From NCBI GenBank assembly GCA_023451735.1, contig JAEXYH010000073.1:1-58622 (forward strand): a stretch of DNA of 58,622 nucleotides. Reading direction: 5' to 3'. This document shows positions 25,874 to 34,337 of this stretch, piece after piece. The stretch is from Pseudomonadota bacterium (GTDB lineage Bacteria > Pseudomonadota > Alphaproteobacteria > Rhizobiales > Rhizobiaceae). The position numbers were made by a program, and so were the translations under genes. The notes beneath the pieces are model-generated. The model was not told the DNA's origin. It worked only from the letters and a program-made list of their open reading frames with translations, and did not search any database. Positions within the stretch are counted from its first letter, which is position 1; every line of letters starts with the position of its first letter.

Positions 25874-26830
25874 ATGACCGTTATCGATTCCACCCAAGCG
25901 ATCTCGACCGAGGAAGGAAAACTCCTTTCAGAAGCCGATGCGCGCGATTTCTTCGCGTTGCTGAAGCCGCGCGTCATGTCGCTGGTGGTCTTCACCGCCG
26001 TTGCCGGTTTGGTGCTCGCGCCTGGCGCGATCAACCCGGTTCTGGCGATCATCTCCATCCTCTGCATCGCCGTCGGCGCCGGGGCCTCTGGCGCCCTCAA
26101 CATGTGGTATGATGCCGATATCGATGCCGTGATGACGCGCACGGCAAAGCGTCCGATCCCCGCCGGCCGCATCCGCCCCAATGAAGCGCTTGCCTTTGGC
26201 CTGACGTTGTCCGCCTTCTCGGTTGTGATCCTCGGCCTTGCCGTCAACTGGTTTGCTGCCGGCCTGCTCGCCTTCACCATCTTCTTCTACGCTGTCGTCT
26301 ATACGATGTGGCTGAAGCGCTCGACGCCGCAGAACATCGTCATCGGTGGTGCCGCCGGCGCTTTCCCGCCCATGCTCGGCTGGGCCTGTGTCACCGGTGG
26401 CGTGTCGCTCGACAGCGTCATCCTGTTCATGATCACCTTCATGTGGACCCCGCCGCATTTCTGGGCGCTGGCGCTGTTCAAGATGCGCGATTACGGCTCC
26501 GTCGGCATTCCGATGATGCCGAATGTTGTCGGCCAGCGCTCGACCAAGATCCAGATGGTCGTCTATTCGGTCCTGATGGCTGCCGTGGCCATCGCGCCCA
26601 CCTTCACCGGTCTTGCCAGCATCGGCTACGGCATCTTTGCCGGCATTCTGAGCCTCATCTTCATCTACTATTCCATTCTCGTCCTTCGCATGCCCGAGGA
26701 TGATGAGAAGATGTTGCCGGCCAAAAAGCTGTTCTTCTATTCGATCTTCTATCTCTTCGCAGTGTTCTCGGCATTGCTGTTCGACCATGTGGCGGCCGGT
26801 CTCGGCCAGTTCCTCGGAGGAATTCTGTGA
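25874..26830 (+). CDS. ctaB: Protoheme IX farnesyltransferase (heme O synthase)
   Basis: Adds a farnesyl group to heme B to make heme O, the precursor of heme A for subunit I. This 318-residue UbiA-family membrane protein has about nine hydrophobic segments. The prenyl-diphosphate motif is NMWYDADIDAVMTRTAKRPIPAGRI, and the second loop is MWTPPHFWALALFKMRDYGSVGIPMMP. The start has AGTTGAA upstream. Its TGA stop overlaps the next gene's GTG, which suggests coupled translation. Confidence 0.96.
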   Translation: MTVIDSTQAISTEEGKLLSEADARDFFALLKPRVMSLVVFTAVAGLVLAPGAINPVLAIISILCIAVGAGASGALNMWYDADIDAVMTRTAKRPIPAGRIRPNEALAFGLTLSAFSVVILGLAVNWFAAGLLAFTIFFYAVVYTMWLKRSTPQNIVIGGAAGAFPPMLGWACVTGGVSLDSVILFMITFMWTPPHFWALALFKMRDYGSVGIPMMPNVVGQRSTKIQMVVYSVLMAAVAIAPTFTGLASIGYGIFAGILSLIFIYYSILVLRMPEDDEKMLPAKKLFFYSIFYLFAVFSALLFDHVAAGLGQFLGGIL

Positions 26831-26967
26831 TCGATACCGTAAAACTCAGCGAGACACAGAAGAAGTCGCGGCGAAACCGCAATGTGGCGCTCGGCCTCGT
26901 TCTCGCGGGGCTTTGCGTGCTTTTCTACATCATCACGCTCGTCAAGGTTGGCGGGCTGTGGAACTAG
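26827..26967 (+). CDS. Small membrane protein of the oxidase operon (CoxF-like)
   Basis: A 46-residue protein beginning VIDTVKLSETQKKSRRNRN, with one membrane helix (VALGLVLAGLCVLFYIITLV) and ending KVGGLWN. It starts at a GTG overlapping the ctaB stop by four bases and sits 40 bases before ctaG. A basic N-terminus followed by a single helix in this exact place recalls the small CoxF protein annotated in rhizobial oxidase operons, thought to help assembly. Position, coupling and composition make it convincing despite its size. Confidence 0.85.
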   Translation: MIDTVKLSETQKKSRRNRNVALGLVLAGLCVLFYIITLVKVGGLWN

Positions 26968-27007
26968 GCCGGTAATCGGAGCCGAATGGAGCTAAGGGAG
27001 GAGCGAC

Positions 27008-27616
27008 ATGGCAGGCGGAATTCAGGGCGGTCAGCGTAGCCAGGCAAAGCGGGTCAGCAATGCCTCGATCTTTGCCGGTTGCGCCGTCTTTGTTTTCGGC
27101 ATGGTAGGCGCCGCCTATGCCGCCGTTCCACTATATCGTCTCTTCTGCCAGGTCACGGGTTACGGCGGCACTACACAACGTGTCGAACAATATTCGTCAA
27201 CCGTGCTCGACCGCACCATGCAGGTCACGTTCGACGCCAATATTTCCAGCGGCATGAACTGGGATTTCAAGCCGGCAAGAGCCGTGCAGCCGAAGATCGG
27301 CGAGACCATCCAGGTCGAATATACGGCGACCAACCGTTCGCCCGTCGCGACCACCGGCACCGCCGTCTTCAACGTCACGCCCATGGAAGCCGGCGCCTAT
27401 TTCAACAAGGTGCAATGTTTCTGCTTCACCGAGCAGACGCTGCAGCCGGGCGAAAGCGTTTCCATGCCCGTCGTCTTTTATGTCGATCCGGAGATCGTCA
27501 AGGCGGAGGAAACGAAGAATATCAAGACGATTACCCTGTCTTACTCCTTCTATCCGAGCGAGCCGGCAAAGCCCGTCGCGGCGGTGAAGAAGAATGAGGT
27601 GGACAGCAAGCTTTGA
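27008..27616 (+). CDS. ctaG: Cytochrome c oxidase assembly protein CtaG/Cox11
   Basis: Delivers copper to the CuB site of subunit I. The 202 residues have one N-terminal membrane helix (about residues 19-42, ending YAAVPLYRLFCQVTGYGG) and a periplasmic immunoglobulin-like domain. The copper-binding motif is the CFCF in KVQCFCFTEQTLQPGESVSMPVVFYVDP. The Cys in FCQVTG is the other conserved one. AAGGGAGGAG precedes the ATG. Confidence 0.96.
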   Translation: MAGGIQGGQRSQAKRVSNASIFAGCAVFVFGMVGAAYAAVPLYRLFCQVTGYGGTTQRVEQYSSTVLDRTMQVTFDANISSGMNWDFKPARAVQPKIGETIQVEYTATNRSPVATTGTAVFNVTPMEAGAYFNKVQCFCFTEQTLQPGESVSMPVVFYVDPEIVKAEETKNIKTITLSYSFYPSEPAKPVAAVKKNEVDSKL

Positions 27617-27675
27617 GAGGAGCGCTTGCGGGCAATTCCGCAAGCGGTGGAGAGGCATTTATCGGGGATTCTGAC

Positions 27676-28554
27676 ATGGCAGACGCGCATCAGAAACATC
27701 ACGACTACCACATCATCGATCCGAGTCCCTGGCCGCTTCTGGCTGCGATCGGCGCCTTCGTCATCACCTTCGGCGGCGTCGGCTACATGCGCTACCTCAA
27801 GGGCAGCGAATTCCACATGTTCGGCCTCAACTGGGCCACTCCCTGGGTCTTCTTTATCGGTCTGGCGATCATCCTTTATGTGATGATCGGCTGGTGGGCC
27901 GATACGATCAAGGAAGGCCGGGAAGGTCACCACACGCGGGTGGTCTCTCTCCATTTGCGCTATGGCATGATCATGTTCATCGCTTCCGAAGTGATGTTCT
28001 TCGTCGCTTGGTTCTGGGCCTTTTTCGATGCGAGCCTCTATCCAAACGAGGCGATCCAGGCCGCCCGTGTCGAAGCACTCGGCGGGCAATGGCCGCCGAA
28101 GGGCATCGAGGTTCTCGATCCCTGGCACCTGCCGCTCTACAACACCATTATCCTGCTTCTCTCCGGCACCTGCGTGACCTGGGCGCATCACGCACTCCTG
28201 CACAATGACCGCAAGGGGCTGGTCACCGGCCTTGGGCTGACCGTGGCGCTCGGCATCCTGTTCTCGGCCGTACAGGCTTACGAATATGCCCACGCACCCT
28301 TCGAGTTTTCCAACTCGATCTATGGCGCCACCTTCTTCATGGCGACAGGTTTCCACGGTTTCCACGTCCTGATCGGAACGATCTTCCTGATCGTCTGCCT
28401 GATCCGTGCGATCAATGGCGGCTTTACCCCCGAACGCCATTTCGGCTTCGAAGCCGCCGCCTGGTACTGGCACTTCGTCGACGTCGTCTGGCTGTTCCTG
28501 TTCTTCTCCATCTACATCTGGGGTGGCTGGGGCGCACCGCTGGCGCATTTTTGA
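27676..28554 (+). CDS. ctaE: Cytochrome c oxidase subunit III
   Basis: Core membrane subunit that stabilises the oxidase and its proton uptake. The 292 residues have seven hydrophobic helices. Typical stretches are HDYHIIDPSPWPLLAAIGAF at the start, GMIMFIASEVMFFVAWFWAFFDASLYP, GTCVTWAHHALLH, ATGFHGFHVLIGTIFL and the C-terminal YWHFVDVVWLFLF. I chose the ATG at 27676, which begins the conserved N-terminus; the longer frame from 27613 is not supported. A palindromic intergenic element follows the stop at once. Confidence 0.96.
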   Translation: MADAHQKHHDYHIIDPSPWPLLAAIGAFVITFGGVGYMRYLKGSEFHMFGLNWATPWVFFIGLAIILYVMIGWWADTIKEGREGHHTRVVSLHLRYGMIMFIASEVMFFVAWFWAFFDASLYPNEAIQAARVEALGGQWPPKGIEVLDPWHLPLYNTIILLLSGTCVTWAHHALLHNDRKGLVTGLGLTVALGILFSAVQAYEYAHAPFEFSNSIYGATFFMATGFHGFHVLIGTIFLIVCLIRAINGGFTPERHFGFEAAAWYWHFVDVVWLFLFFSIYIWGGWGAPLAHF

Positions 28555-28750
28555 GGGGTGGAGCAGGCGGATGCCCCTCATCCGCCTGTCGGCACCTTCT
28601 CCCCGTAATGACGGGGAAAAGGACACAAACCGCATCCTCTCCGTCTTTGTTCGGCATCAAGCGGGGCACGTTCCCTCTCCCCGCCTGCGGGGCCCGAAGG
28701 GCGGGTAGAGACCCGTGGATCTACCCGGGAATGGGTTAGGGGGAGGGGAA
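28555..28750. repeat. Palindromic intergenic mosaic element (RIME-like)
   Basis: The gap between ctaE and SURF1 is packed with inverted repeats: CAGGCGGATG and CATCCGCCTG at 28564-28588, TCCCCGT and ACGGGGA at 28600-28617, CCCCGC and GCGGGG at 28679-28692, and CGGGTAGA and TCTACCCG at 28702-28727. The wording CCCCTCATCCGCCTG ... CACCTTCTCCCCG is like the rhizobial intergenic mosaic elements I remember. The first hairpin starts 10 bases after the ctaE stop and may also slow transcription into SURF1. Confidence 0.7.
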
Positions 28751-28793
28751 AGGCTTTCCGCATGTGACTTCGTCTGAGATTGGTCGTAGCAAG

Positions 28794-29570
28794 ATGAGAA
28801 CCAACGCGATCACGACCAACCCACGCAAGAAAACCTCATTGAGAACTATCCTCACCACCATCCTCGTCCTCCTCTCTCTCGCCATACTGCTCACTCTCGG
28901 CACATGGCAGGTGGAACGGCTCTATTGGAAGGAAGGCCTTCTTGCCGATATCGCCGAACGCCGCGCGGCCGAGCCGGTACCGCTGTCGGCAATCGAGCAG
29001 ATAGCTGCGGCTGGCGACGATATCGAATACCATCGCATCTCGCTCTCCGGCAGTTTCGATCATACGAAGGAACGGCATTTCTTCGCCACTTTCGAAGGCC
29101 GCACCGGCTTCTATGTCTACACGCCGCTGAAGCTGACAGACGGCCGCACAATCTTCGTCAATCGCGGCTTTGTGCCCTATGAGATGAAGGAGCCGGCAAC
29201 GAGGGCGGAAGGTGAAGTTTCAGGCGAGCAGGCAATCACTGGTTATGCCCGTGCGAAACTCCCCGGTAAGCCGTCCATGCTGGTGCCGGACAACGATCTG
29301 GCGAAAAACATCTTCTATTGGAAAGACCTCGATGCCATGGCCGCAAGCACCGGGTTGTCCGACGTCATTCCTTTTTTTGTCGATGCCGACGCATCCGTCA
29401 CCAATCCCGGCGGTTGGCCGAAGGGCGGCGTGACGCAGTTCGACCTGCCCAACAACCATCTCCAATATGCCGTCACCTGGTATGGGCTGGCTGCGGCACT
29501 ACTGGCCGTGGTTTTTGGCATGTGGTGGCGCAGCCGCGAGCGCCCATCGCCACTTGGAGAAGGGCGATAA
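28794..29570 (+). CDS. SURF1 family oxidase assembly protein
   Basis: Helps place heme A into subunit I. The 258 residues have an N-terminal helix (about 19-37, LTTILVLLSLAILLTLGTWQVERL) with the family GTWQ, a periplasmic domain with GFYVYTPLKLTDGRTIFVNRGFVP, and a C-terminal helix after NNHLQYAVTWYGLAAALL, the SURF1 signature. The ATG at 28794 gives a normal N-terminus; a GTG at 28764 is also in frame and neither has a strong ribosome site. ispH follows in the same direction. Confidence 0.92.
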   Translation: MRTNAITTNPRKKTSLRTILTTILVLLSLAILLTLGTWQVERLYWKEGLLADIAERRAAEPVPLSAIEQIAAAGDDIEYHRISLSGSFDHTKERHFFATFEGRTGFYVYTPLKLTDGRTIFVNRGFVPYEMKEPATRAEGEVSGEQAITGYARAKLPGKPSMLVPDNDLAKNIFYWKDLDAMAASTGLSDVIPFFVDADASVTNPGGWPKGGVTQFDLPNNHLQYAVTWYGLAAALLAVVFGMWWRSRERPSPLGEGR

Positions 29571-29645
29571 CGACATTTTCTGTTGGCGCGCCTTAATTGC
29601 CTCGCCTATATGAGGGCTCAGACATTCATCAACAGCGGACGCGGA

Positions 29646-30674
29646 ATGAATATCCAGGTCACCAAACCGGCTCTTTCGATCAGGCTTTGCGGTCCGCGCG
29701 GTTTCTGCGCCGGCGTCGACCGGGCAATCCAGATCGTTGTCCTGGCGCTGAAACAATATGGTGCGCCGGTCTATGTCCGCCACGAGATCGTCCATAACCG
29801 CTATGTTGTCGAGGGACTGGAAGCCAAGGGCGCCGTCTTCGTCGAGGAACTGCACGAGATCCCGGATGAACATCGCGAGCAACCGGTCGTCTTTTCCGCT
29901 CACGGCGTGCCGAAATCCGTGCCGGAAGATGCGCATGCGCGAAATCTCTTTTATCTCGATGCGACCTGCCCGCTGGTTTCCAAGGTTCACAAGCAGGCCA
30001 TGCGCCACCAGCGCCTCGGCCGCCATGTGGTTTTGATCGGCCATGCCGGCCATCCGGAAGTCATCGGCACGATGGGGCAATTGCCGCCCGGCACTGTCTC
30101 GCTTGTCGATACGATTGCGGACGCCGAAGCCTATATGCCGGAGGATCCCGACAATCTCGGTTTCGTCACCCAGACGACGCTCTCGGTTGATGACACGGCG
30201 GGCGTCATTGCCAAATTGCAGGAACGTTTCCCCAATCTCCAGGCACCGGCCGCCGACAGCATCTGTTACGCCACCACCAACCGTCAGGAAGCGGTGAAGG
30301 AAGCTGCCCCCGGCTGCGATCTCTTTATCGTCGTCGGCGCGCCGAACTCTTCCAACTCCAAGCGTCTCGTCGAAGTCGCCTTGAGGGCAGGGGCAAAGCG
30401 CTCGCTGCTTGTCCAGCGCGCCTCCGAACTGAACTGGGACGATATCGGCGACATCCGCACGCTTGGCCTTTCTGCCGGTGCATCTGCCCCGGAAGTCATC
30501 GTCGACGAGATCATCGCCGCTTTCAAGGAACGTTTTTCAGCCGAGATCGAACTTGCTATCACAGCCGAGGAGACCGAGAACTTCCTTGTCAACCGCGAGC
30601 TTCGCTCCGTGCCACTGACGGTCGAGGATATGGCCTGGGTAAATGGCGATCGCCCGCTTGCGGCGACCACGTAA
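29646..30674 (+). CDS. ispH: 4-hydroxy-3-methylbut-2-enyl diphosphate reductase
   Basis: Last enzyme of the MEP isoprenoid pathway, an iron-sulfur protein giving IPP and DMAPP. The 342 residues contain the three cluster cysteines in CGPRGFCAGVDRAIQ, LDATCPLVSKVHKQA and DSICYATTNRQEAV. The catalytic Glu region is TTLSVDDT with GHAGHPEVIGTMGQ before it, and GAPNSSNSKRLVEVA near the end. The start at 29646 begins the conserved domain; the longer frame from 29583 lacks support. thrB follows 68 bases on. Confidence 0.96.
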   Translation: MNIQVTKPALSIRLCGPRGFCAGVDRAIQIVVLALKQYGAPVYVRHEIVHNRYVVEGLEAKGAVFVEELHEIPDEHREQPVVFSAHGVPKSVPEDAHARNLFYLDATCPLVSKVHKQAMRHQRLGRHVVLIGHAGHPEVIGTMGQLPPGTVSLVDTIADAEAYMPEDPDNLGFVTQTTLSVDDTAGVIAKLQERFPNLQAPAADSICYATTNRQEAVKEAAPGCDLFIVVGAPNSSNSKRLVEVALRAGAKRSLLVQRASELNWDDIGDIRTLGLSAGASAPEVIVDEIIAAFKERFSAEIELAITAEETENFLVNRELRSVPLTVEDMAWVNGDRPLAATT

Positions 30675-30742
30675 ACAGCGCGATAGGTAAGTCACCATTT
30701 CCGGGCAGATGATTCTGCCCCTCGACCGACTGTGAGATCGCC

Positions 30743-31720
30743 TTGGCCGTTTATACCGACATCACCGAAACCGACCTCAAGCACTTTCTGGCGCAATATG
30801 ACGTCGGCGAGCTGACCTCCTACAAGGGCATTGCCGAGGGTGTAGAGAACTCCAACTTCCTGCTGCATACGACGAAGGATCCGCTGATCCTGACACTCTA
30901 TGAAAAGCGGGTAGAAAAGTCGGACCTGCCGTTTTTCCTCGGCCTGATGCAGCATCTTTCTGAGCGCGGCCTGTCCTGCCCGCTGCCGCTGCCGCGTCGT
31001 GATGGCGAGCTTCTCGGCGAACTCTCCGGCCGTCCGGCGGCGCTCATCTCCTTCCTCGAAGGCATGTGGCTGAGAAAGCCGGAAGCGAAGCACTGCCGCG
31101 AAGTCGGCAAGGCGCTGGCCGGAATGCACCTCGCCGGCGAAGGTTTTGAGATCAAACGGCCGAATGCGCTGTCGCTCGAAGGCTGGAAGGTGCTGTGGGA
31201 AAAGTCGGCCGAACGCGCCGACGAGGTCGAGATCGGCCTCGAGCAGGAAATCACCGCCGAGCTGGCTTTCCTTCAAGCCCATTGGCCGAAAGACTTGCCG
31301 GCGGGCGTTATCCATGCCGACCTCTTTCAGGACAATGTCTTCTTCCTAGGCGACGAGCTTTCCGGCCTGATCGACTTCTATTTCGCCTGCAACGATCTGC
31401 TCGCCTATGACGTCTCGATCTGCCTCAATGCCTGGTGCTTCGAAAAGGACGGATCTTACAACGTCACCAAGGGTTCGGCGCTGCTCGAAGGTTATTGCTC
31501 GGTGCGGCCTCTGTCGGAAGCCGAGCGCGATGCACTTCCGGTTCTCGCCCGCGGTTCGGCCCTTCGCTTCTTCCTCACCCGCCTCTATGACTGGCTGACC
31601 ACGCCGGAAGGTGCGCTCGTGGTGAAGAAGGATCCGCTGGAATACCTGAAGAAGTTGCGCTTTCACCGCCAGATATCCTCCGTCGCCGAATATGCGCCGG
31701 CAATCGAGGTGGTGTCGTGA
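30743..31720 (+). CDS. thrB: Homoserine kinase (ThrB II, APH-fold)
   Basis: Phosphorylates homoserine in threonine synthesis. The 325 residues belong to the aminoglycoside-phosphotransferase-fold homoserine kinases: MAVYTDITETDLKHFLAQYD start, GIAEGVENSNFLL, the catalytic loop GVIHADLFQDNVFF with the Asp, and GLIDFYFACNDLLAYD with the metal-binding Asp. The start is a TTG at 30743. The TGA stop overlaps the GTG of rnhA by four bases. The pathway partner thrC is in the window at 41.3-42.7 kb but in a different transcript. Confidence 0.95.
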   Translation: MAVYTDITETDLKHFLAQYDVGELTSYKGIAEGVENSNFLLHTTKDPLILTLYEKRVEKSDLPFFLGLMQHLSERGLSCPLPLPRRDGELLGELSGRPAALISFLEGMWLRKPEAKHCREVGKALAGMHLAGEGFEIKRPNALSLEGWKVLWEKSAERADEVEIGLEQEITAELAFLQAHWPKDLPAGVIHADLFQDNVFFLGDELSGLIDFYFACNDLLAYDVSICLNAWCFEKDGSYNVTKGSALLEGYCSVRPLSEAERDALPVLARGSALRFFLTRLYDWLTTPEGALVVKKDPLEYLKKLRFHRQISSVAEYAPAIEVVS

Positions 31721-32184
31721 AACAGGTCGAGATTTTCACCGATGGCGCCTGCTCCGGCAATCCTGGCCCCGGAGGCTGGGGTGCCATCCTGCGCTACGGA
31801 GAAACCACCAAGGAGCTGAATGGCGGCGAGGCGGAAACCACCAACAACCGCATGGAGTTGATGGCGGCCATCTCTGCGCTCGATGCGCTCAAGACGCCTT
31901 GCGAGGTCGACCTCTATACCGACAGCAAATATGTGATGGACGGCATCTCGAAATGGATTTTTGGCTGGAAGAAGAACGGCTGGAAGACCGCCGACAAGAA
32001 GCCGGTCAAGAACGGAGAATTGTGGCAGCAGCTCGATGCCGCCAACCAGCGCCACAAGGTCAAGTGGCACTGGGTCAAGGGCCATGCCGGCCACCCGGAA
32101 AACGAGCGCGCCGATGAGCTGGCCCGTCTTGGCATGGCGCCGTTCAAGAAGCCCAATTTCGGCCGATCGCTCCTCGTGAAATAA
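31717..32184 (+). CDS. rnhA: Ribonuclease HI
   Basis: Cuts RNA in RNA-DNA hybrids. The 155 residues carry all active-site residues: Asp in FTDGACSGNPGPGGWG, Glu in NNRMELMAA, Asp in LYTDSKYVMDGI, His in WVKGHAGHPENERADELAR and the final Asp in the same stretch. The GTG start overlaps the thrB stop, so the two are translationally coupled. Confidence 0.97.
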   Translation: MKQVEIFTDGACSGNPGPGGWGAILRYGETTKELNGGEAETTNNRMELMAAISALDALKTPCEVDLYTDSKYVMDGISKWIFGWKKNGWKTADKKPVKNGELWQQLDAANQRHKVKWHWVKGHAGHPENERADELARLGMAPFKKPNFGRSLLVK

Positions 32185-32232
32185 ATCGCTTATCGATGCG
32201 TGCGTTGATCAGGAATGCGACCGGCGTCGCTG

Positions 32233-32251
32233 AGCCGCATCACGTGCGGCT
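32233..32251. terminator. Stem-loop after rnhA
   Basis: Perfect 7-base inverted repeat AGCCGCA and TGCGGCT around a 5-base loop, about 50 bases after the rnhA stop and 68 before the Dabb gene. No T tract follows. Confidence 0.35.
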
Positions 32252-32318
32252 TGCCATCGCGGCGTGACTGCCTATGGTGATCGCGGCAAAATCAGGGCAC
32301 GACAACAGGAGACCACGC

Positions 32319-32627
32319 ATGATCCTTCACTGTGTTTTTCTGCGTTTCAAGTCTTCGGTACAGGACGCCGAAAAACAGGAAATCTATGCAGCGATCGCGG
32401 CCCTCAAAGACACGTTGTCCGGTATCACCGATGTGAAATTTGGGCCGAACGTGTCTTCGGAAGGTTTGAGCGGCGGCTTTCTCGATGGTTTCATCGTGAC
32501 CTTCGAAAGCCCGGAGGCACGTGACACATATCTTGCGGCCCCGGATCATCTTGCCGTCGCCGAACGTATCGTCGCCTCCGCCGACGGCGGTTTGTCGGGC
32601 CTCATCGTCTACGATCTGGCTGTCTAG
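32319..32627 (+). CDS. Dabb (stress-responsive A/B barrel) domain protein
   Basis: A 102-residue single-domain protein of the dimeric alpha-beta barrel type: LHCVFLRFKSSVQDAEKQEI at the start, ITDVKFGPNVSSEG in the middle and FESPEARDTYLAAPDHLAVAE then VYDLAV at the end. Function is unknown; related domains appear in stress proteins and small enzymes. The ATG at 32319 has AGGAGA upstream. It is followed by a strong bidirectional terminator. Confidence 0.88.
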   Translation: MILHCVFLRFKSSVQDAEKQEIYAAIAALKDTLSGITDVKFGPNVSSEGLSGGFLDGFIVTFESPEARDTYLAAPDHLAVAERIVASADGGLSGLIVYDLAV

Positions 32628-32652
32628 GCTCAGTCTTTCTCGCAGAAAACGC

Positions 32653-32680
32653 ATAAAGGGCGCCGTTTGGCGCCCTTTAT
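32653..32680. terminator. Bidirectional rho-independent terminator
   Basis: Perfect 12-base stem ATAAAGGGCGCC and GGCGCCCTTTAT with a GTTT loop, flanked by A-rich and T-rich bases. It lies between the convergent Dabb and peroxiredoxin genes and can serve both strands. Confidence 0.85.
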
Positions 32681-32706
32681 CATTTTGCATATCCTGTCAG
32701 TGAAAA

Positions 32707-33192
32707 TTAAAGCTGTTCCAGCATAGCCGCCGCACCCGAAACGGTGGCCTGGCCGGGGCTTTCTTCGACATTGAGAGACTTTACCACGCCATCTTCAACC
32801 AACATCGAATAACGCTTGGAGCGAAGGCCGAGACCGCCGCCGGAAAGATCCGCATCCAGTCCCAGAGCCTTGGTGAAGGACGCGTCAAAGTCGGCAAGGA
32901 AATGGATCTTGCCGAGCGCATTGGATTGCTGCGCCCAGGCGCCCATCACGTGCCAGTCGTTGACGGCGACAACAGCGATATCATCGACGCCGCGCGCAAG
33001 AATGGCATCACGGTTTTCAAGATAACCGGGCAGGTGGTTGAGTGTGCAGGTCGGCGTGAACGCGCCGGGCACGGCAAACAGCACCACCTTCTTGCCGGCA
33101 AAAAGATCCGTCGTGCTTACTTCCACCGGGCCGTCCGCGGTCTTTTCCTTGAACTTCGCCTCGGGAAGCTTCTCGCCCACTGCAATCGTCAT
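32707..33192 (-). CDS. Peroxiredoxin (Prx5/glutaredoxin-linked type)
   Basis: Reduces hydrogen peroxide and organic peroxides. The 161 residues match the AhpE/Prx5 group: VVLFAVPGAFTPTCTLNHLPGY with the peroxidatic Cys near residue 49, VVAVNDWHVMGAW, and GLGLRSKRYSMLVEDGVV. A second conserved resolving Cys is not seen, so it is probably a 1-Cys or thiol-partner enzyme. GGAGA stands about 7 bases before the ATG. It lies 141 bases downstream of the DsbD-alpha-like gene. Confidence 0.93.
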   Translation of the reverse strand: MTIAVGEKLPEAKFKEKTADGPVEVSTTDLFAGKKVVLFAVPGAFTPTCTLNHLPGYLENRDAILARGVDDIAVVAVNDWHVMGAWAQQSNALGKIHFLADFDASFTKALGLDADLSGGGLGLRSKRYSMLVEDGVVKSLNVEESPGQATVSGAAAMLEQL

Positions 33193-33333
33193 CTTGTTTC
33201 TCCAGCCTTTCGATCACCCACGCGACCGTCTGGCTGCACTATAGGGTTGGCGAGTGACAAGACAAGGCGATCCGTAAGGCATTGACACGTCCGAAGCGCA
33301 TCTGCGGAGCCTGTAGGCGCAAGCATCATTGCC

Positions 33334-34176
33334 TTATTCGAAGGCGAGGGACGTTTCCATGGCGCGCTTGCCGGCAAGCACGAGAATGCCCCAGCGTTTG
33401 CCCTTCAGGTGATAGTCCTTAGGCAACTTTCCGACCGGCATCTCCAGCGAGTAGCTGTCGTCCTCGCGCTCTCCCTTGCCGTCGCTGAAAAGCACATGGC
33501 CTTCCGGCCCGGTGACGATCACTTGCGGCTTCTTCAGCGCATCTTTGGGAAGCTGCAGCCGCAGACGCAGCGTGTCGCCATCCGCGGAGACGGAATAATG
33601 CGTCACCGCAAAATCGTCGGAAGGATGTTCCGGCAACCTGGATTCGGCATCGTTGATGATCATCGCCTCGGAGAACGAGGTGCCTTCATCCGCCTTTAAA
33701 GCCAGATTGAACTCGCCCTGGAAAGGAATGCAGATATTGCGGCAGATGCCGATAAAGGCCGATGCCGTGATCGAGGACGGCTGGTTCGGGCTTTTCACCG
33801 AAAGCTCGAAGGGAAAACTGACGGCCGTGTCGTAACCGATGTCGCGAACATCGCCATTGTCGAAACGCCGCGGCACCGGATAGGACATCTTGCTCAAGCT
33901 GACGCCGGATGTTTTGGAAAATGAAATATGTGGCGGTATGCCTGCATCGCCCGGTTCCCGCCAATAGGTGATCCAGCCGGCCTTGGGTTCGATCTGCAGC
34001 GCGCCGCGCACGGTGCCGCGTGTATCGGGCGCCAGTGCGACAATCCTCATGCGGCCGCCTTCATTGCTGATCCAGTCGGTCGTTTCTGCCCGCACGGCTG
34101 CCGGCATGACGGCTGAGGCAAATAAAAGCGAGCCGGCGATGGAAAGGTGTCGAATGGTAAAAGCGGTCAAGATCAT
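33334..34176 (-). CDS. Orphan DsbD N-terminal (alpha) domain-like exported protein
   Basis: A 280-residue protein with a signal peptide (about residues 1-30, ending PAAVRA-ETTDW) and one soluble region resembling the thiol-exchange alpha domain of DsbD: KAGWITYWREPGDAGIPP, then SAFIGICRNICIPFQGEFNL with a CxxxC pair near residue 145. It lacks the membrane and thioredoxin parts of DsbD, so it would need another electron donor; none is in the window. The peroxiredoxin gene follows on the same strand, and the YqgE gene is divergent. Confidence 0.82.
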   Translation of the reverse strand: MILTAFTIRHLSIAGSLLFASAVMPAAVRAETTDWISNEGGRMRIVALAPDTRGTVRGALQIEPKAGWITYWREPGDAGIPPHISFSKTSGVSLSKMSYPVPRRFDNGDVRDIGYDTAVSFPFELSVKSPNQPSSITASAFIGICRNICIPFQGEFNLALKADEGTSFSEAMIINDAESRLPEHPSDDFAVTHYSVSADGDTLRLRLQLPKDALKKPQVIVTGPEGHVLFSDGKGEREDDSYSLEMPVGKLPKDYHLKGKRWGILVLAGKRAMETSLAFE

Positions 34177-34337
34177 GAAAAACGATTTATCTCAGCAATT
34201 CCACGGTCGCCAGCCACGTCTGATGAAAACCGATCATTTTCGGTTGAATGATATAGCCGACTGCCCCATGTTGCCTTGGAAGGCAGCTTCATACGGCTGC
34301 CGCCACACGGCGCTTTGACGGCACACGGGAGGCTTGA

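Noticed and set aside
24116..25897. Minus-strand frame of 593 codons opposite ctaD
   Set aside because: Highly charged His/Arg/Asp-rich composition typical of an antisense frame over a membrane protein gene.
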